NCBI GenBank assembly: GCA_038319025.1
Contig: JBBQCW010000005.1
Coordinates: 62,001-126,000, forward strand
Direction: 5' to 3'
From: JBBQCW01 sp038319025
GTDB taxonomy: Bacteria; Actinomycetota; Thermoleophilia; Solirubrobacterales; Solirubrobacteraceae
DNA length: 64,000 nt
The notes below the pieces were generated by a model. The model was not told the DNA's origin and searched no databases. It saw nothing but the letters and a program-made list of their open reading frames with translations. The position numbers and the translations under genes are program-made. Positions 36,140-44,805 of this stretch are shown piece after piece. Each line of letters opens with the position of its first letter. Position 1 is the stretch's first letter.

Positions 36140-38677
36140 ATGAACAAGGTTTCGATGCGCGGGCTGCTGGCCCGCAAGACGAGGGTCGCCCTGACGGTGA
36201 TCGCGGTGGCGCTCGGCGTCACGCTGATAGCCGGTACGTATGTGTTCACCGACACCATCAACGCATCTTTTGCGCGGATCTTCTCGGTCACCAACCAGGG
36301 CACCGATGTCGCGGTGACGCCAAACCAAAATGTGGGAGGTGCCAACAACGAGCCACCGCCCATGCCGCAGGCAATCCTCGCGAAGGTGAGCGCCCAGCCC
36401 GGCGTGGCCGTGGCCGAAGGGTCCGTGTTCAGTACGAACGGCGTGATCCTGAACCGCAAAGGCAAGCGGATGGGCAGCGGCAGCGGGCCCAACTTCATCG
36501 CCTCGGTCAGCACAGTCAAGCGCTTTGGCTCGGTCACCTACGCCAGCGGTGGCCCTCCGAAGACGGCCGATGAGGTGACGCTCGACAAGTCCACCGCGGA
36601 TCGCGAGGGCTACAAGGTCGGCGACAAGCTGGACGTTCAGGGTGACGTTCCGCGTCGCTCCTACACGATCACCGGCATCACCCGGATCGCGGGTGTGGAC
36701 TCGTTCGGCGGCGCCAGCATCGCCAGTTTCATCCTCCCGCAAGCCCAAAAGATCTCGGGCAGCGTGGGCAAACTCGACCAGGTTTCCGTCGCGGCCAAGC
36801 CCGGGGTGACCCCCGCCGCGCTGCGGGCTCAACTGCGCAGCGTGCTGCCGGTCTCCGTGTCGGTCAGGACCGGTAAGCAACAGGCGGACAAGCAGACCAA
36901 GGACATCAAGAACAACCTCGGATTCCTGTCCACGGCCTTGCTGGCGTTCGCCGGCATATCGCTGTTCGTTGGTGCGTTCATCATCTTCAACACGTTCTCG
37001 ATCACCGTGTCACAGCGGTTGCGGGAGTTCGCGCTGCTGCGCACGCTCGGTGCGTCGAGCGGGCAGGTGTTGCGCTCCGTTTTGGCGGAAGGCCTGACGA
37101 TCGGGCTGCTCGGCTCCCTGCTCGGGCTCGCGCTCGGGGTGCTGACCGCGTCAGGCCTGCAGGCGCTGTTCAAGGCGATCGGTGTGGACCTTCCGTCCAA
37201 CGGCACCGTCATCGAGGCTCGCACCATCATCGTGTCGATGCTCGTGGGGACGCTCGTCACCCTCGTCTCATGCACCATCCCGGCCTTTCGCGCCACCCGC
37301 GTCTCGCCGGTCGCCGCCCTGCGTGAGGGTGCGGTGCTGCCGCCGGGCCGTTTCGCTCACCTGACCACGCCGACCGCGGTCGTCGTCACGGTGATCTCGT
37401 TTGTCCTGCTGGGGATCGGCCTGTTCGGCTCCGGCTCTCTGGCGCTCGTCGGTGTCGGCGCCGGGCTACTGTTCCTGGGCATCGCGCTGCTCAGCTCGCG
37501 GCTGGTCGGGCCGATCGCGTTCGTCGTCGGCGCCCCGATCGAGCGGATCTTCGGGCTCGCCGGTCGCCTGGCCCGTGAGAACACGGTGCGTCAGCCTGGG
37601 CGGACGGCATCGACCGCCGCCGCGCTGATGGTCGGGGTCGCGCTCGTCGTGTTCTTCTCGATCTTCGCCGCGAGCGCCAAGTCGACCATCGACGACGCCA
37701 TCTCCACGAACTCCAAGGCCGACATCGTCATGAGCAACAACGGTGGGTTCGGCGGCTACACGGCGGAGGCCGCGAAGGCGGTCGCCGGCGTGCCCGGGGT
37801 GGCGTTCGTGTCCCCGGTACGTACTTCCAACGCCAAGGTCAACGGGAAGAGCACCAACGTCCGCGGGGTCGATCCGGCGACGTTCACGCAGGTGTACCGC
37901 CTGAAGTGGAAGGACGGCTCGGACACGACCCTGCAGCAACTGGCGCCCGGCGAGGCGATCGCCCTGAAGGGCTGGGCCAAGGACCACCACGTGAAGGTGG
38001 GGCAGACGCTCAATGTGCTCACTCCGCTGGAGAAGCAGATACCGGTGCGGATCACGGGGATCGCCGAAGACAAGGCCGGTCTCCTCGGGGATCTGACGCT
38101 CTCGAACGCTGAGCTCACCTCTGCGTTCGCGAGTAACCAGGACTTCATCGACCTGGTTCGCCTGACCCCTGGGGCCGATCCCAAGCAGACCAAGGCGGCC
38201 ATCGATGAGGTCCTGAAGGCGCAGTTCCCCGCGGTGCAGGCACAGACCAACGCGGAGTACGTGAAGTCCCAGGCCGACCAGGTAAACCAGTTGCTCGCTC
38301 TGATCTACGCGCTGCTGTTGCTGGCCGTGATCGTCGCCATGTTCGGCATCGTCAACACCCTTTACCTGTCGATCACCGAGCGCACCCGTGAGTTGGGCAT
38401 GCTGCGGGCGATCGGCACGTCACGGCGGCAGGTCAAGCGGATGATCCGGTACGAGGCCGTCATCACCTCGCTGATCGGCGGCATCCTCGGTGCCGTGCTG
38501 GGCACCGCGCTGGCGTTCATCGTTTCCCGGACGATCGATGATTTTCTGTTCACGATCCCGTTCGGTCAGCTGCTGGTGGTGCTGATCCTGTCGGGCATCG
38601 TCGGGGTGCTGGCGGCAATTCTGCCGGCTCGGCTGGCGGCGCGGCTGGATGTGCTGGAGGCTTTGGCTTACGAGTAG
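36140..38677 (+). CDS. ABC transporter permease, duplicated FtsX/MacB-like
   Basis: An 845-residue membrane protein with two FtsX units. Each has an extracytoplasmic domain after an initial TM (VALTVIAVALGVTLIAGTYV near residue 20) and a block of three TMs (around 265-390 and again near the C-terminus, ending LARLDVLEALAYE). The conserved coupling segments LREFALLRTLGASSGQV and TRELGMLRAIGTSRRQV appear once per unit. With the upstream ATPase it forms a complete two-gene exporter. No signal of the substrate is visible, and no regulator or sensor kinase adjoins it. Confidence 0.92.
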   Translation: MNKVSMRGLLARKTRVALTVIAVALGVTLIAGTYVFTDTINASFARIFSVTNQGTDVAVTPNQNVGGANNEPPPMPQAILAKVSAQPGVAVAEGSVFSTNGVILNRKGKRMGSGSGPNFIASVSTVKRFGSVTYASGGPPKTADEVTLDKSTADREGYKVGDKLDVQGDVPRRSYTITGITRIAGVDSFGGASIASFILPQAQKISGSVGKLDQVSVAAKPGVTPAALRAQLRSVLPVSVSVRTGKQQADKQTKDIKNNLGFLSTALLAFAGISLFVGAFIIFNTFSITVSQRLREFALLRTLGASSGQVLRSVLAEGLTIGLLGSLLGLALGVLTASGLQALFKAIGVDLPSNGTVIEARTIIVSMLVGTLVTLVSCTIPAFRATRVSPVAALREGAVLPPGRFAHLTTPTAVVVTVISFVLLGIGLFGSGSLALVGVGAGLLFLGIALLSSRLVGPIAFVVGAPIERIFGLAGRLARENTVRQPGRTASTAAALMVGVALVVFFSIFAASAKSTIDDAISTNSKADIVMSNNGGFGGYTAEAAKAVAGVPGVAFVSPVRTSNAKVNGKSTNVRGVDPATFTQVYRLKWKDGSDTTLQQLAPGEAIALKGWAKDHHVKVGQTLNVLTPLEKQIPVRITGIAEDKAGLLGDLTLSNAELTSAFASNQDFIDLVRLTPGADPKQTKAAIDEVLKAQFPAVQAQTNAEYVKSQADQVNQLLALIYALLLLAVIVAMFGIVNTLYLSITERTRELGMLRAIGTSRRQVKRMIRYEAVITSLIGGILGAVLGTALAFIVSRTIDDFLFTIPFGQLLVVLILSGIVGVLAAILPARLAARLDVLEALAYE

Positions 38678-38891
38678 GTGTTGGTTGGTTTGGTTGCTCC
38701 GTTGTGGTCGGCCGGGGCTCGGTGGCCACCTGCACGAGGACTCACACCTGTTGTTTGTTGGCGTCCCTCCTGGCGGCCGTGCCGCATTGATCCTCGTTCA
38801 GGTGACCCCCGACCCGGGCTTCGCTCATCGCCGGCCGGAGCCCGCCCCTACAGCGTGGTGCTTTGGCTGCTGGGCGACCGACGTGTCGTGG
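38678..38891. other. Gap after the ABC permease, no gene seen
   Basis: The first ~50 bp are unusually rich in T and G (GTTGG/TTTGG repeats) for this genome. CGGGCT (38815-38820) can pair with AGCCCG (38839-38844), a possible terminator stem of six pairs with a GGCC-containing loop. I see no convincing coding sequence on either strand. Confidence 0.4.
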
Positions 38892-38897
38892 TAGAAC
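38892..38897 (+). promoter_or_regulatory. -10 box (TAGAAC), leaderless promoter of the HAD gene
   Basis: TAGAAC ends seven bases before ATG 38905. GTGGGG lies directly against the start codon, too close to act as a Shine-Dalgarno. Confidence 0.35.
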
Positions 38898-38904
38898 CGT
38901 GGGG

Positions 38905-39597
38905 ATGCCGCTGCTTCTTGTGGATCTGGATAACACCGTTGCTGATCGGGACGCGGCGTTCGGGCATTGGGTGACTACGAGCCTTGCGGCGTGGGCTCCG
39001 GCTGACGGTGTGGCCGCGCAGGCGTTCCTCGTGGAGCATGACCGCGACGGGTTCCGGCCGCGTCTGGAATTTCTGAGTGACGTTCGGGAGCACTTCGGCC
39101 TGACGGCCTGCGTCGATGAACTTCTCGCGGACTACCGACGGCTCACTCTCGCGGGCTTTCCGTGCATCGACACATCGGTTGCGGACCGCCTGCGCACCAT
39201 GCGCGAAGAGGGTTGGAAACTTGGAGTGGTGACCAACGGCGAAAGCGGCGTGCAGGAGGCAACGGTAGAGAAGGTCGGGCTCGCTCCACTCCTCGATGCC
39301 TGCGTCGTATCCGGGACCGTCGGCATTCGCAAGCCCGATCCGCGGATTTTCGAGATGGCCGCCGAGCGATGCGGGCTACCGACGGTGGGCGGGTGGATGA
39401 TCGGCGACGCCCACGCGGACGTGATCGGCGCCGACGCCGCAGGCCTACGCAGCATCTGGCTGACCCGCGGCCGCAGATGGCTCAGGGATGACGTGAAGCC
39501 TGACCTAGTCGCCGACAGCTTTATCGCCGCGTTGGACGCACTCGTGCCCGACGGCCGGGACGATCAATCGGCCGCGACGTCCACCCAGGCGTTGTAG
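38905..39597 (+). CDS. HAD-superfamily hydrolase
   Basis: A 230-residue HAD phosphatase-like protein. Motif I is VDLDNTVAD with Asp7 and Asp9, motif II VVTNGE, motif III Lys in IRKPDPRIF, motif IV IGDAHADVIGA. The cap domain is helical (residues ~16-85), as in subfamily I (YjjG/phosphoglycolate phosphatase-like). Substrate not determinable. The last 34 bp overlap the 3' end of the convergent molybdoenzyme gene. Confidence 0.87.
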   Translation: MPLLLVDLDNTVADRDAAFGHWVTTSLAAWAPADGVAAQAFLVEHDRDGFRPRLEFLSDVREHFGLTACVDELLADYRRLTLAGFPCIDTSVADRLRTMREEGWKLGVVTNGESGVQEATVEKVGLAPLLDACVVSGTVGIRKPDPRIFEMAAERCGLPTVGGWMIGDAHADVIGADAAGLRSIWLTRGRRWLRDDVKPDLVADSFIAALDALVPDGRDDQSAATSTQAL

Positions 39598-41777
39598 TCC
39601 GGAACGCCGGACTCCGGCGACCGCGCATCGCCGGCGATGAGCACGTTGCCTTCCGGCCAGTGCACCGCGACGTTCCCGGGCTTCATGCGGGACACCCGAA
39701 CGGTCGCGCGCAGCTCGCCGTGGTCGCTGCGCAGCACCACCGCACCTCCGTCAGCGACGCCGAGTTCGCGGGCGTCGCGGGCGGACATCAGCACCGCGTC
39801 GCGCCCCGCGCCGTTCAGCTTGTCGACGTTCTCCTGGACCATCGAGTTAAACTGCTTGCCGCGGCGGGTCGTCAAGCGCAGTCGCCCATCGGCGGGCTGA
39901 ACCAACGGCGGAGAGACCACCGTGAAGTGCGCACGCTTGTCAGGCGTGCCGAAGCGCCACCCCTCGCAAAGGCGCTCGCCGCCGTATTGCACCTGATCGC
40001 CGGCGGCGCGCAGGTGCTGGATGCCGTCGTACATCGGCACCACCGTGGCGATCTCATCGCGTACCTGGGTGGTAGTCGCAAACTTCACGGACGACGCCAA
40101 CTCCGGTCGTACCCGCGCCGCGATCTCCCCGAACACGTCCCACTCGCCGCGCGCCTCGTCCACCTTTGTCCCCGGGATTTCAGGCGAGAAGATGATTCGG
40201 CGCTCAGTACTCGTTTCGGTCACACCACCGGGGATCTCGTAGCGCGTCGCGGCCGGCAGCAGGATCACGGTGTCGGCCGGATCGACCAGCATCTGCGTGG
40301 AGGTGACGATGTCCAGGTGCACGCGAAGGCCGACGCGGCCGAGCGCCGCTTCCACGCGCGCGGGGTCGGGCAGCACTTCGAGGAAGTTGCCGCCGGCGCT
40401 GAGCAGCACGTCCAGCGTCCCGTCGTGGGCGGCGTCGAGCATCTGGGGAGCCGTCAGACCATGTGTCGATGGGACCGAGAAACCCCATTTCGCCGACAGT
40501 GCCACTGCGCGCTCGGGCGTGATCGAGTCACCGCCCGGAAGCGCGGTCGCGTAACAGCCCATCTCTGCGCCGCCCTGTACGCCGGAGTGCCCTCGGATTG
40601 GCATCAGCCCGCACTTCTCACGGCCCACGAACCCCCGGCTGAGACCAAGGTTGACGATCGCCCGCACAGCGTCCTCGGCCGCCGTGTGCTGGGTCACGCC
40701 CATCGACCAGACGAGCACTCCCGTCCGGGCTGCACCGAGCAATTCGCCGAACTCCTCCATCTCAGCGCGATGTACGCCCGCGGCGCGCTCCAGGTCCGGC
40801 CAGGCCAGCGAGGCCACGTGGGCGGCCAGTTCCGCCCAGCCCGACGCGTGCTCCCGCACGAACGTTTCGTCTTGGAGCCCATTGGCGACCATGTGCTTGA
40901 GCGCGCCGGTCAGGAACGCGGCGTCGCCGCCCACGTCGACCTCGAAGAAGCGGTCGGTCATCGTGGTGCCGAACAGGGCGCTCTCGGGCACAGACGGGAT
41001 CCAGTACTTCGCCATCCCCGGCTCGCGGTAGGGGTTGATGCACACGACTTTGGTGCCCTGCTGGCGAGCCTCGTAGAGGTACTTCATCGCCACCGGCTGG
41101 TTGTTGGCCGGGTTGGCCCCGATGAACACGATCAGGTCAGACCCGATCCAGTCCGTGTAGGAGCATGTGGAAGCGCCCACCCCAAGCGCCTCGCGCAGGC
41201 CGTAAGTGCTGGGGGAGTGGCAGATCCGGGCCGCGTTGTCGATGTTGTTGGTGCCGATCGCGCGCATGGCTTTCTGAGCCACGTAGTAGCTCTCGTTCGG
41301 CATACCGCGGCTGGTGAGAAACGCAGCGGTGCGATCAGGGGTCGTGTCGCGAATGCGAGCGGCGATGAGATCCAGCGCCTCTTCCCACGACGTGCGGGAG
41401 AACCCTGCCTCCCCGGCCCGGCGGACCATCGGGTGGGGAAGACGCCCAAGCGCCCGCAGCTCGGCCGACGAGCGCCCCCGCAGCGCCGCGACGTCACCGA
41501 GTGCCGCCGGATCCATGGGGCCCATCGTGTTGAGCGACAGCAGCCGCAGGCGCACGTTGCACAGGTGAGGGCCGTCGAGTGTCCAGTCCTTCATGCCGGT
41601 TGTGCCGAGCGCGCAGCCGTCGCACACGCCCTCGTTGAGGATGCGCCAGGCGTACCGCGGCCGACGCCGGTTCTCCCACAAGGCGCGGAACACCTCGGCG
41701 AAGTTGTTGGGCCGCTGCAGACCCGCGCCGAACGGTCGCATCGACGCCCAGAGTTTGGGATTGAAGTGGAGCGCCAT
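39564..41777 (-). CDS. Molybdopterin oxidoreductase, FdhF/YdeP family
   Basis: A 737-residue bis-MGD enzyme of the formate-dehydrogenase-alpha/YdeP type. Cys52 and Cys55 (VCDGCALG) and Cys73 (HLCNVRL) are the only cysteines in the usual iron-sulfur region, fewer than the four of formate dehydrogenase H. The molybdenum ligand position is Cys186 in AARICHSPSTYG, where E. coli FdhF has selenocysteine. FIGANPANNQPV, GHSGVQGGAEMG and the C-terminal MGD-binding domain are recognisable. Divergent fdhD (sulfurtransferase for formate dehydrogenases) supports the class. ATG 41777 is used; GTG 41783 follows a TATCCT box by five bases and may be the true leaderless start. Formate as substrate is not certain. 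Confidence 0.87.
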   Translation of the reverse strand: MALHFNPKLWASMRPFGAGLQRPNNFAEVFRALWENRRRPRYAWRILNEGVCDGCALGTTGMKDWTLDGPHLCNVRLRLLSLNTMGPMDPAALGDVAALRGRSSAELRALGRLPHPMVRRAGEAGFSRTSWEEALDLIAARIRDTTPDRTAAFLTSRGMPNESYYVAQKAMRAIGTNNIDNAARICHSPSTYGLREALGVGASTCSYTDWIGSDLIVFIGANPANNQPVAMKYLYEARQQGTKVVCINPYREPGMAKYWIPSVPESALFGTTMTDRFFEVDVGGDAAFLTGALKHMVANGLQDETFVREHASGWAELAAHVASLAWPDLERAAGVHRAEMEEFGELLGAARTGVLVWSMGVTQHTAAEDAVRAIVNLGLSRGFVGREKCGLMPIRGHSGVQGGAEMGCYATALPGGDSITPERAVALSAKWGFSVPSTHGLTAPQMLDAAHDGTLDVLLSAGGNFLEVLPDPARVEAALGRVGLRVHLDIVTSTQMLVDPADTVILLPAATRYEIPGGVTETSTERRIIFSPEIPGTKVDEARGEWDVFGEIAARVRPELASSVKFATTTQVRDEIATVVPMYDGIQHLRAAGDQVQYGGERLCEGWRFGTPDKRAHFTVVSPPLVQPADGRLRLTTRRGKQFNSMVQENVDKLNGAGRDAVLMSARDARELGVADGGAVVLRSDHGELRATVRVSRMKPGNVAVHWPEGNVLIAGDARSPESGVPDYNAWVDVAAD

Positions 41778-41811
41778 TTCCACCGAGCAGGATACGGAGC
41801 GACCCCGGCGC

Positions 41812-41817
41812 GATACT
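41812..41817 (+). promoter_or_regulatory. -10 box (GATACT), leaderless promoter of fdhD
   Basis: GATACT ends six bases before ATG 41824. In the same 46-bp gap, TATCCT on the minus strand (41789-41794) points at the divergent molybdoenzyme gene. Confidence 0.4.
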
Positions 41818-41823
41818 TCGCCC

Positions 41824-42591
41824 ATGGACGACACCGCCCGCCTGGTGCGCACGATCACGCGGGCCGACGGCGTGCACGACCGCGTGGCCGTCGAGGAGCC
41901 ACTGGAGATCCGCGTCGGCGGCGCGGCGCTGGCGGTGACGATGCGCTCGCCCGGTAACGACGAGGAGTTGGCCGTCGGCTTTCTCGTGGGGGAGGGGCTG
42001 ATCGCCGCGGGAGACGGTGTGGCGGCCGGTCCTACAGCCGACCTGGCCGCCAACATCGTGGAGGTGGACGCCGTGCTTCGCCATGACCCCGGCGCGCGGC
42101 GTTTCTACACCACCTCTTCTTGTGGGGTGTGCGGGAAAGGTTCGCTGGAGGACGTCGCGGTGATCAGCGCGCCGATCCCGCCAGGGCCGGTGGTGGCGCG
42201 GTCGTTGCTGGCGGCACTACCCGGGCGCCTGACCCAGCCGGGCTTTGACCTCACCGGCGGGCTGCACGCCACCGGGCTGTTCTCGGCGCTGGGCGAATTG
42301 CTGATCCTCCGTGAAGACGTAGGCCGTCACAACGCCATGGACAAGGTCATCGGCCGGGCGTTTCTGGACGGCGCCCTGCCGCTGAACGAGCATGTGCTCT
42401 GCGTCAGTGGCCGGCTCTCGTTTGAGCTGGTCCAGAAGGCGGCGGTGGCGGGCGCCCCGATCCTCGTAGGAGTCGGCGCCCCGACCTCACTGGCCATCGC
42501 GCTCGCAGCGGACCGCGGCGTCACGCTATGCGGCTTCGCCCGAGGTGACCAGGTGAACGTGTACGCGGACGCGGCGGGACGGGTGGGGTGA
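41824..42591 (+). CDS. fdhD: Formate dehydrogenase accessory sulfurtransferase
   Basis: A 255-residue FdhD, which passes sulfur from a cysteine desulfurase to the Mo-bisMGD cofactor. The functional Cys pair is Cys100 and Cys103 in SSCGVCGKGS. GNDEELAVGFLVGEGLI, LREDVGRHNAMDKVIG and CVSGRLSFELVQKA are strong family markers. It is divergent from the YdeP-type oxidoreductase, its evident client. Its TGA directly abuts the stop of a convergent nucleotidyltransferase gene, with no bases between. Confidence 0.96.
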   Translation: MDDTARLVRTITRADGVHDRVAVEEPLEIRVGGAALAVTMRSPGNDEELAVGFLVGEGLIAAGDGVAAGPTADLAANIVEVDAVLRHDPGARRFYTTSSCGVCGKGSLEDVAVISAPIPPGPVVARSLLAALPGRLTQPGFDLTGGLHATGLFSALGELLILREDVGRHNAMDKVIGRAFLDGALPLNEHVLCVSGRLSFELVQKAAVAGAPILVGVGAPTSLAIALAADRGVTLCGFARGDQVNVYADAAGRVG

Positions 42592-43089
42592 TCAGCGCTG
42601 GTCGTCCTGGGCTTCGAGCAGGCGCACGTCCGCAAGATCCTGTGGCCGTCCTGCGGCGCGCTTCATCGCAATCAGGTCCTCACGAGCCGCGATCGGAACG
42701 GTGACGTTGCCCAGCGGTACCTCGTGGGCGCGGGCGCGGAGGTCGGTGAACGACCCCAGGTGGGCGGGAAGCGTCAGTACATCCAGCGCCCCGTGGGGGG
42801 TCGTGAGGTGCCACTGCTCACCGGAGGCCAGGAGGCCGGCCGATGGCGTCGTGGCAGATCGCCGTCCATCCGGGCCAAGGATTCGCCCGTCGAGATCGAT
42901 GAGCGCTGCGGCCAATCGCTCGGCATTGGCTCGGCCCGGCTCAATGATCACGTCGAGGTCTTGCGTCATCCGCTGTCCGCCGTGGGCCTGTACCGCGATG
43001 CCGCCGATCGTCACGTAGCCCACCGCATGTGCCGCCAACGCGGCGAACAGGAGTACGGCGTCAAACGGCTCGGCCGGAGTGTCAGTCAT
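42592..43089 (-). CDS. Nucleotidyltransferase-fold protein (MNT/AbiEii-like)
   Basis: A 165-residue protein with the minimal nucleotidyltransferase signature: Gly29-Gly30 in YVTIGGIAVQAHGG, the Asp44/Asp46 pair in RMTQDLDVIIEP, and a third Asp103 in GALDVLTLP. All three acidic residues are therefore kept. This fold occurs in AbiEii/MenT toxins, in MNT antitoxins and in resistance enzymes. A 63-codon partner gene overlaps its start by 8 nt, the arrangement of a two-gene module. Whether it is toxin, antitoxin or neither cannot be settled by reading. Start is ATG 43089; upstream in-frame codons overlap the partner. Confidence 0.75.
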   Translation of the reverse strand: MTDTPAEPFDAVLLFAALAAHAVGYVTIGGIAVQAHGGQRMTQDLDVIIEPGRANAERLAAALIDLDGRILGPDGRRSATTPSAGLLASGEQWHLTTPHGALDVLTLPAHLGSFTDLRARAHEVPLGNVTVPIAAREDLIAMKRAAGRPQDLADVRLLEAQDDQR

Positions 43090-43273
43090 CGGTCGGGACT
43101 GCGGCCCCGCGCGTCTGTGCTGCAAGCGCGATCTGAAGTTCGGACACCGCCCGGTTCCAGCTCAGGGCCAGGGCAAGTCTCTCGGCCATGGACCGTTCCC
43201 GCGCTGCGCGGACAGCAGCAGGATCAGCGAGCGGATCGCGCACGAAGGAATGAGGGCCGGAGCTGGACTGCAC
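43082..43273 (-). CDS. Small partner protein of the nucleotidyltransferase
   Basis: A 63-residue, probably all-helical protein with a GTG start (a later GTG at 43240 would give 52). The core SFVRDPLADPAAVRAARE, then RSMAERLALALSWNRAVSEL, is Ala/Arg/Leu-rich. Its end overlaps the nucleotidyltransferase start by 8 nt, so the two are coupled. I do not recognise the family; size, order and overlap resemble antitoxin-toxin or substrate-adaptor pairs seen next to such nucleotidyltransferases in actinobacteria. Confidence 0.6.
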   Translation of the reverse strand: MQSSSGPHSFVRDPLADPAAVRAARERSMAERLALALSWNRAVSELQIALAAQTRGAAVPTDD

Positions 43274-43352
43274 GCCGATAAGGATAGCCCCGGACGCTGT
43301 CGTGCCCGCGACATTGTTCCACCGGTTCGGTGACTCTCACAGTGGTCGCAGA

Positions 43353-43399
43353 ACGAATGTCATTTCGACCGGCGCCGAGCCTGCTTAGGTGACATTCGT
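43353..43399. promoter_or_regulatory. Perfect 10-bp inverted repeat upstream of the module
   Basis: ACGAATGTCA (43353-43362) and TGACATTCGT (43390-43399) are exact reverse complements, 27 bp apart. The element lies in the 180-bp gap between the start of the two-gene module and the end of the flippase gene, both on the minus strand. It could be an operator pair for the module or a terminator stem for the glycan genes. Confidence 0.55.
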
Positions 43400-43453
43400 C
43401 AAGCGCCGATCCCAGCTCCCGCGGTGAGCCGGCCGACGTGGCCCCCCCGGCCC

Positions 43454-44797
43454 TCAGCGCCCCGCCACCACCACATGCGGCAACGGCGCCACCTCCTTGC
43501 CGCCGCGGCGATAGAGCAGCCAAAGCCCGACCACCAGCAGGAACGTCGACCCGGCGTACCCCGTCTCCACGCGCAGCAACTGGCTGTGAACGATCGGCGC
43601 CAGCATCCAGGCGACGAAGAGCGCCGCGCAAGCCAGCCAGATGCCTGCGGCGGCGCGGTCGCGCCCGCGGGCCAAGGCCGCCTGGTTGTACGTGCCCGCG
43701 ACGAGGTGGAACCCCATCCCGATCCCGATCACGGCAAGCCCGACCCGCCCGTAGGTGATGTGGCCGCCGAAGAGGATGTCCATCGCCTTGGGGCCTACAA
43801 GCAGCAACGCCACCGCCGTGATCGCGGTGAACCCGGCGATCGCCCGGATCGTCGCGCGGATGGTGCGGTCAAAGCCGTCGTCGTCCTCATCCCCCTCGTG
43901 CAGTCCGGTCAGATGCGGGAGCAGCGAGGTCTGGATGGCCTGGAAGAGCTGCAGCGGCGCCCGCGCGATAAGCAGGGCGCTGAACACGATGCCGGCGATC
44001 GCCTCCCCGCCGGTCACGTTCGCCGTCAGGACGCCGGCGTTCAGCAGCGTCTGCTCGGCCAAGCCGATGATCGCCACCGACAGCGCGAACCCTGCGCCCT
44101 CGGCCAGCGTCAGCGCCTCAGGGTCGGCCTCGCCGTCGGTCTTCCCGTGCATCCGCGACAGCGCGAAGGGGATCACCAGCAGCGAGGCGATCGGCGCGGC
44201 CAGGATGCCGGCCGCTACCCAGTCAGGCCCGTGCAACAGCCCCACCGCAACGGCCACGGGGAAACAAAACCGCGCCACGGATTCAAACAGCACCAGCCCG
44301 CCGTACAGCGCAAACCATTGGTGGCCGGCGAAGTATCCGCGGGCGAAATAGCTGGCTGCGTAGGCTAAAGCCGCGCCCACGAAGATCCAGTACAGCGTCT
44401 CGTTCTCGCCCAGCACGCTGAGCAGCGCGCTCTGCGCCACGAGCGCCACCACGAGGAACAGCGCCGCGAACCCGGCCTGGATCATGATCGGCGTGCGCAA
44501 CGGATGCCCGGTGTGCAGCCCGCGTGATCGACGCTGGGCGATCGTGCGCGAGAGCAGTTGCTCCACCGGTCGGTAGATCACCGAGATGACCACGAACAGG
44601 ATCGCCCACAGGGTCGAGACGGCGCCGTAGTCGCGAGCGTTGAGGACGTGACCAGCGACCGAGAAGTACGCGAACGTCAGCAGCCCCGTCGAGGCGATCC
44701 CGATCGACAGGATGCGCGCGCCGCGAGCGAAGGTCGGCGCCGGGGCGTCAGGTGCGGCGGTGTCGTCCGGCGGCGCGCCGGTGGGCGCCGTACTCAC
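43454..44797 (-). CDS. Polysaccharide flippase (Wzx/MOP superfamily-like)
   Basis: A 447-residue membrane protein with about twelve hydrophobic segments in the Wzx/RfbX style (ARGARILSIGIASTGLLTFA, GAVSTLWAILFVVISVIYRP, RAPLQLFQAIQTSLLPHL). The N-terminal ~25 residues are Ala/Pro/Asp-rich and the loop at DEDDDGFDRT is acidic. It probably flips a lipid-linked glycan across the membrane. It lies 8 bp after a methyltransferase gene and in line with the GT2 gene, as the last gene of a surface glycan unit. GTG 44797 is the chosen start. Confidence 0.83.
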   Translation of the reverse strand: MSTAPTGAPPDDTAAPDAPAPTFARGARILSIGIASTGLLTFAYFSVAGHVLNARDYGAVSTLWAILFVVISVIYRPVEQLLSRTIAQRRSRGLHTGHPLRTPIMIQAGFAALFLVVALVAQSALLSVLGENETLYWIFVGAALAYAASYFARGYFAGHQWFALYGGLVLFESVARFCFPVAVAVGLLHGPDWVAAGILAAPIASLLVIPFALSRMHGKTDGEADPEALTLAEGAGFALSVAIIGLAEQTLLNAGVLTANVTGGEAIAGIVFSALLIARAPLQLFQAIQTSLLPHLTGLHEGDEDDDGFDRTIRATIRAIAGFTAITAVALLLVGPKAMDILFGGHITYGRVGLAVIGIGMGFHLVAGTYNQAALARGRDRAAAGIWLACAALFVAWMLAPIVHSQLLRVETGYAGSTFLLVVGLWLLYRRGGKEVAPLPHVVVAGR

Positions 44798-44805
44798 GGG
44801 ATCGC

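Noticed and set aside
39564..41777. Selenocysteine (TGA readthrough) in the formate-dehydrogenase-like gene
   Set aside because: The Sec position is an ordinary Cys codon and the frame has no internal TGA.
39660..41957. 765-codon sense-strand frame opposite the molybdoenzyme
   Set aside because: It is the shadow of the YdeP-type gene, whose cofactor motifs and divergent fdhD settle the coding strand.
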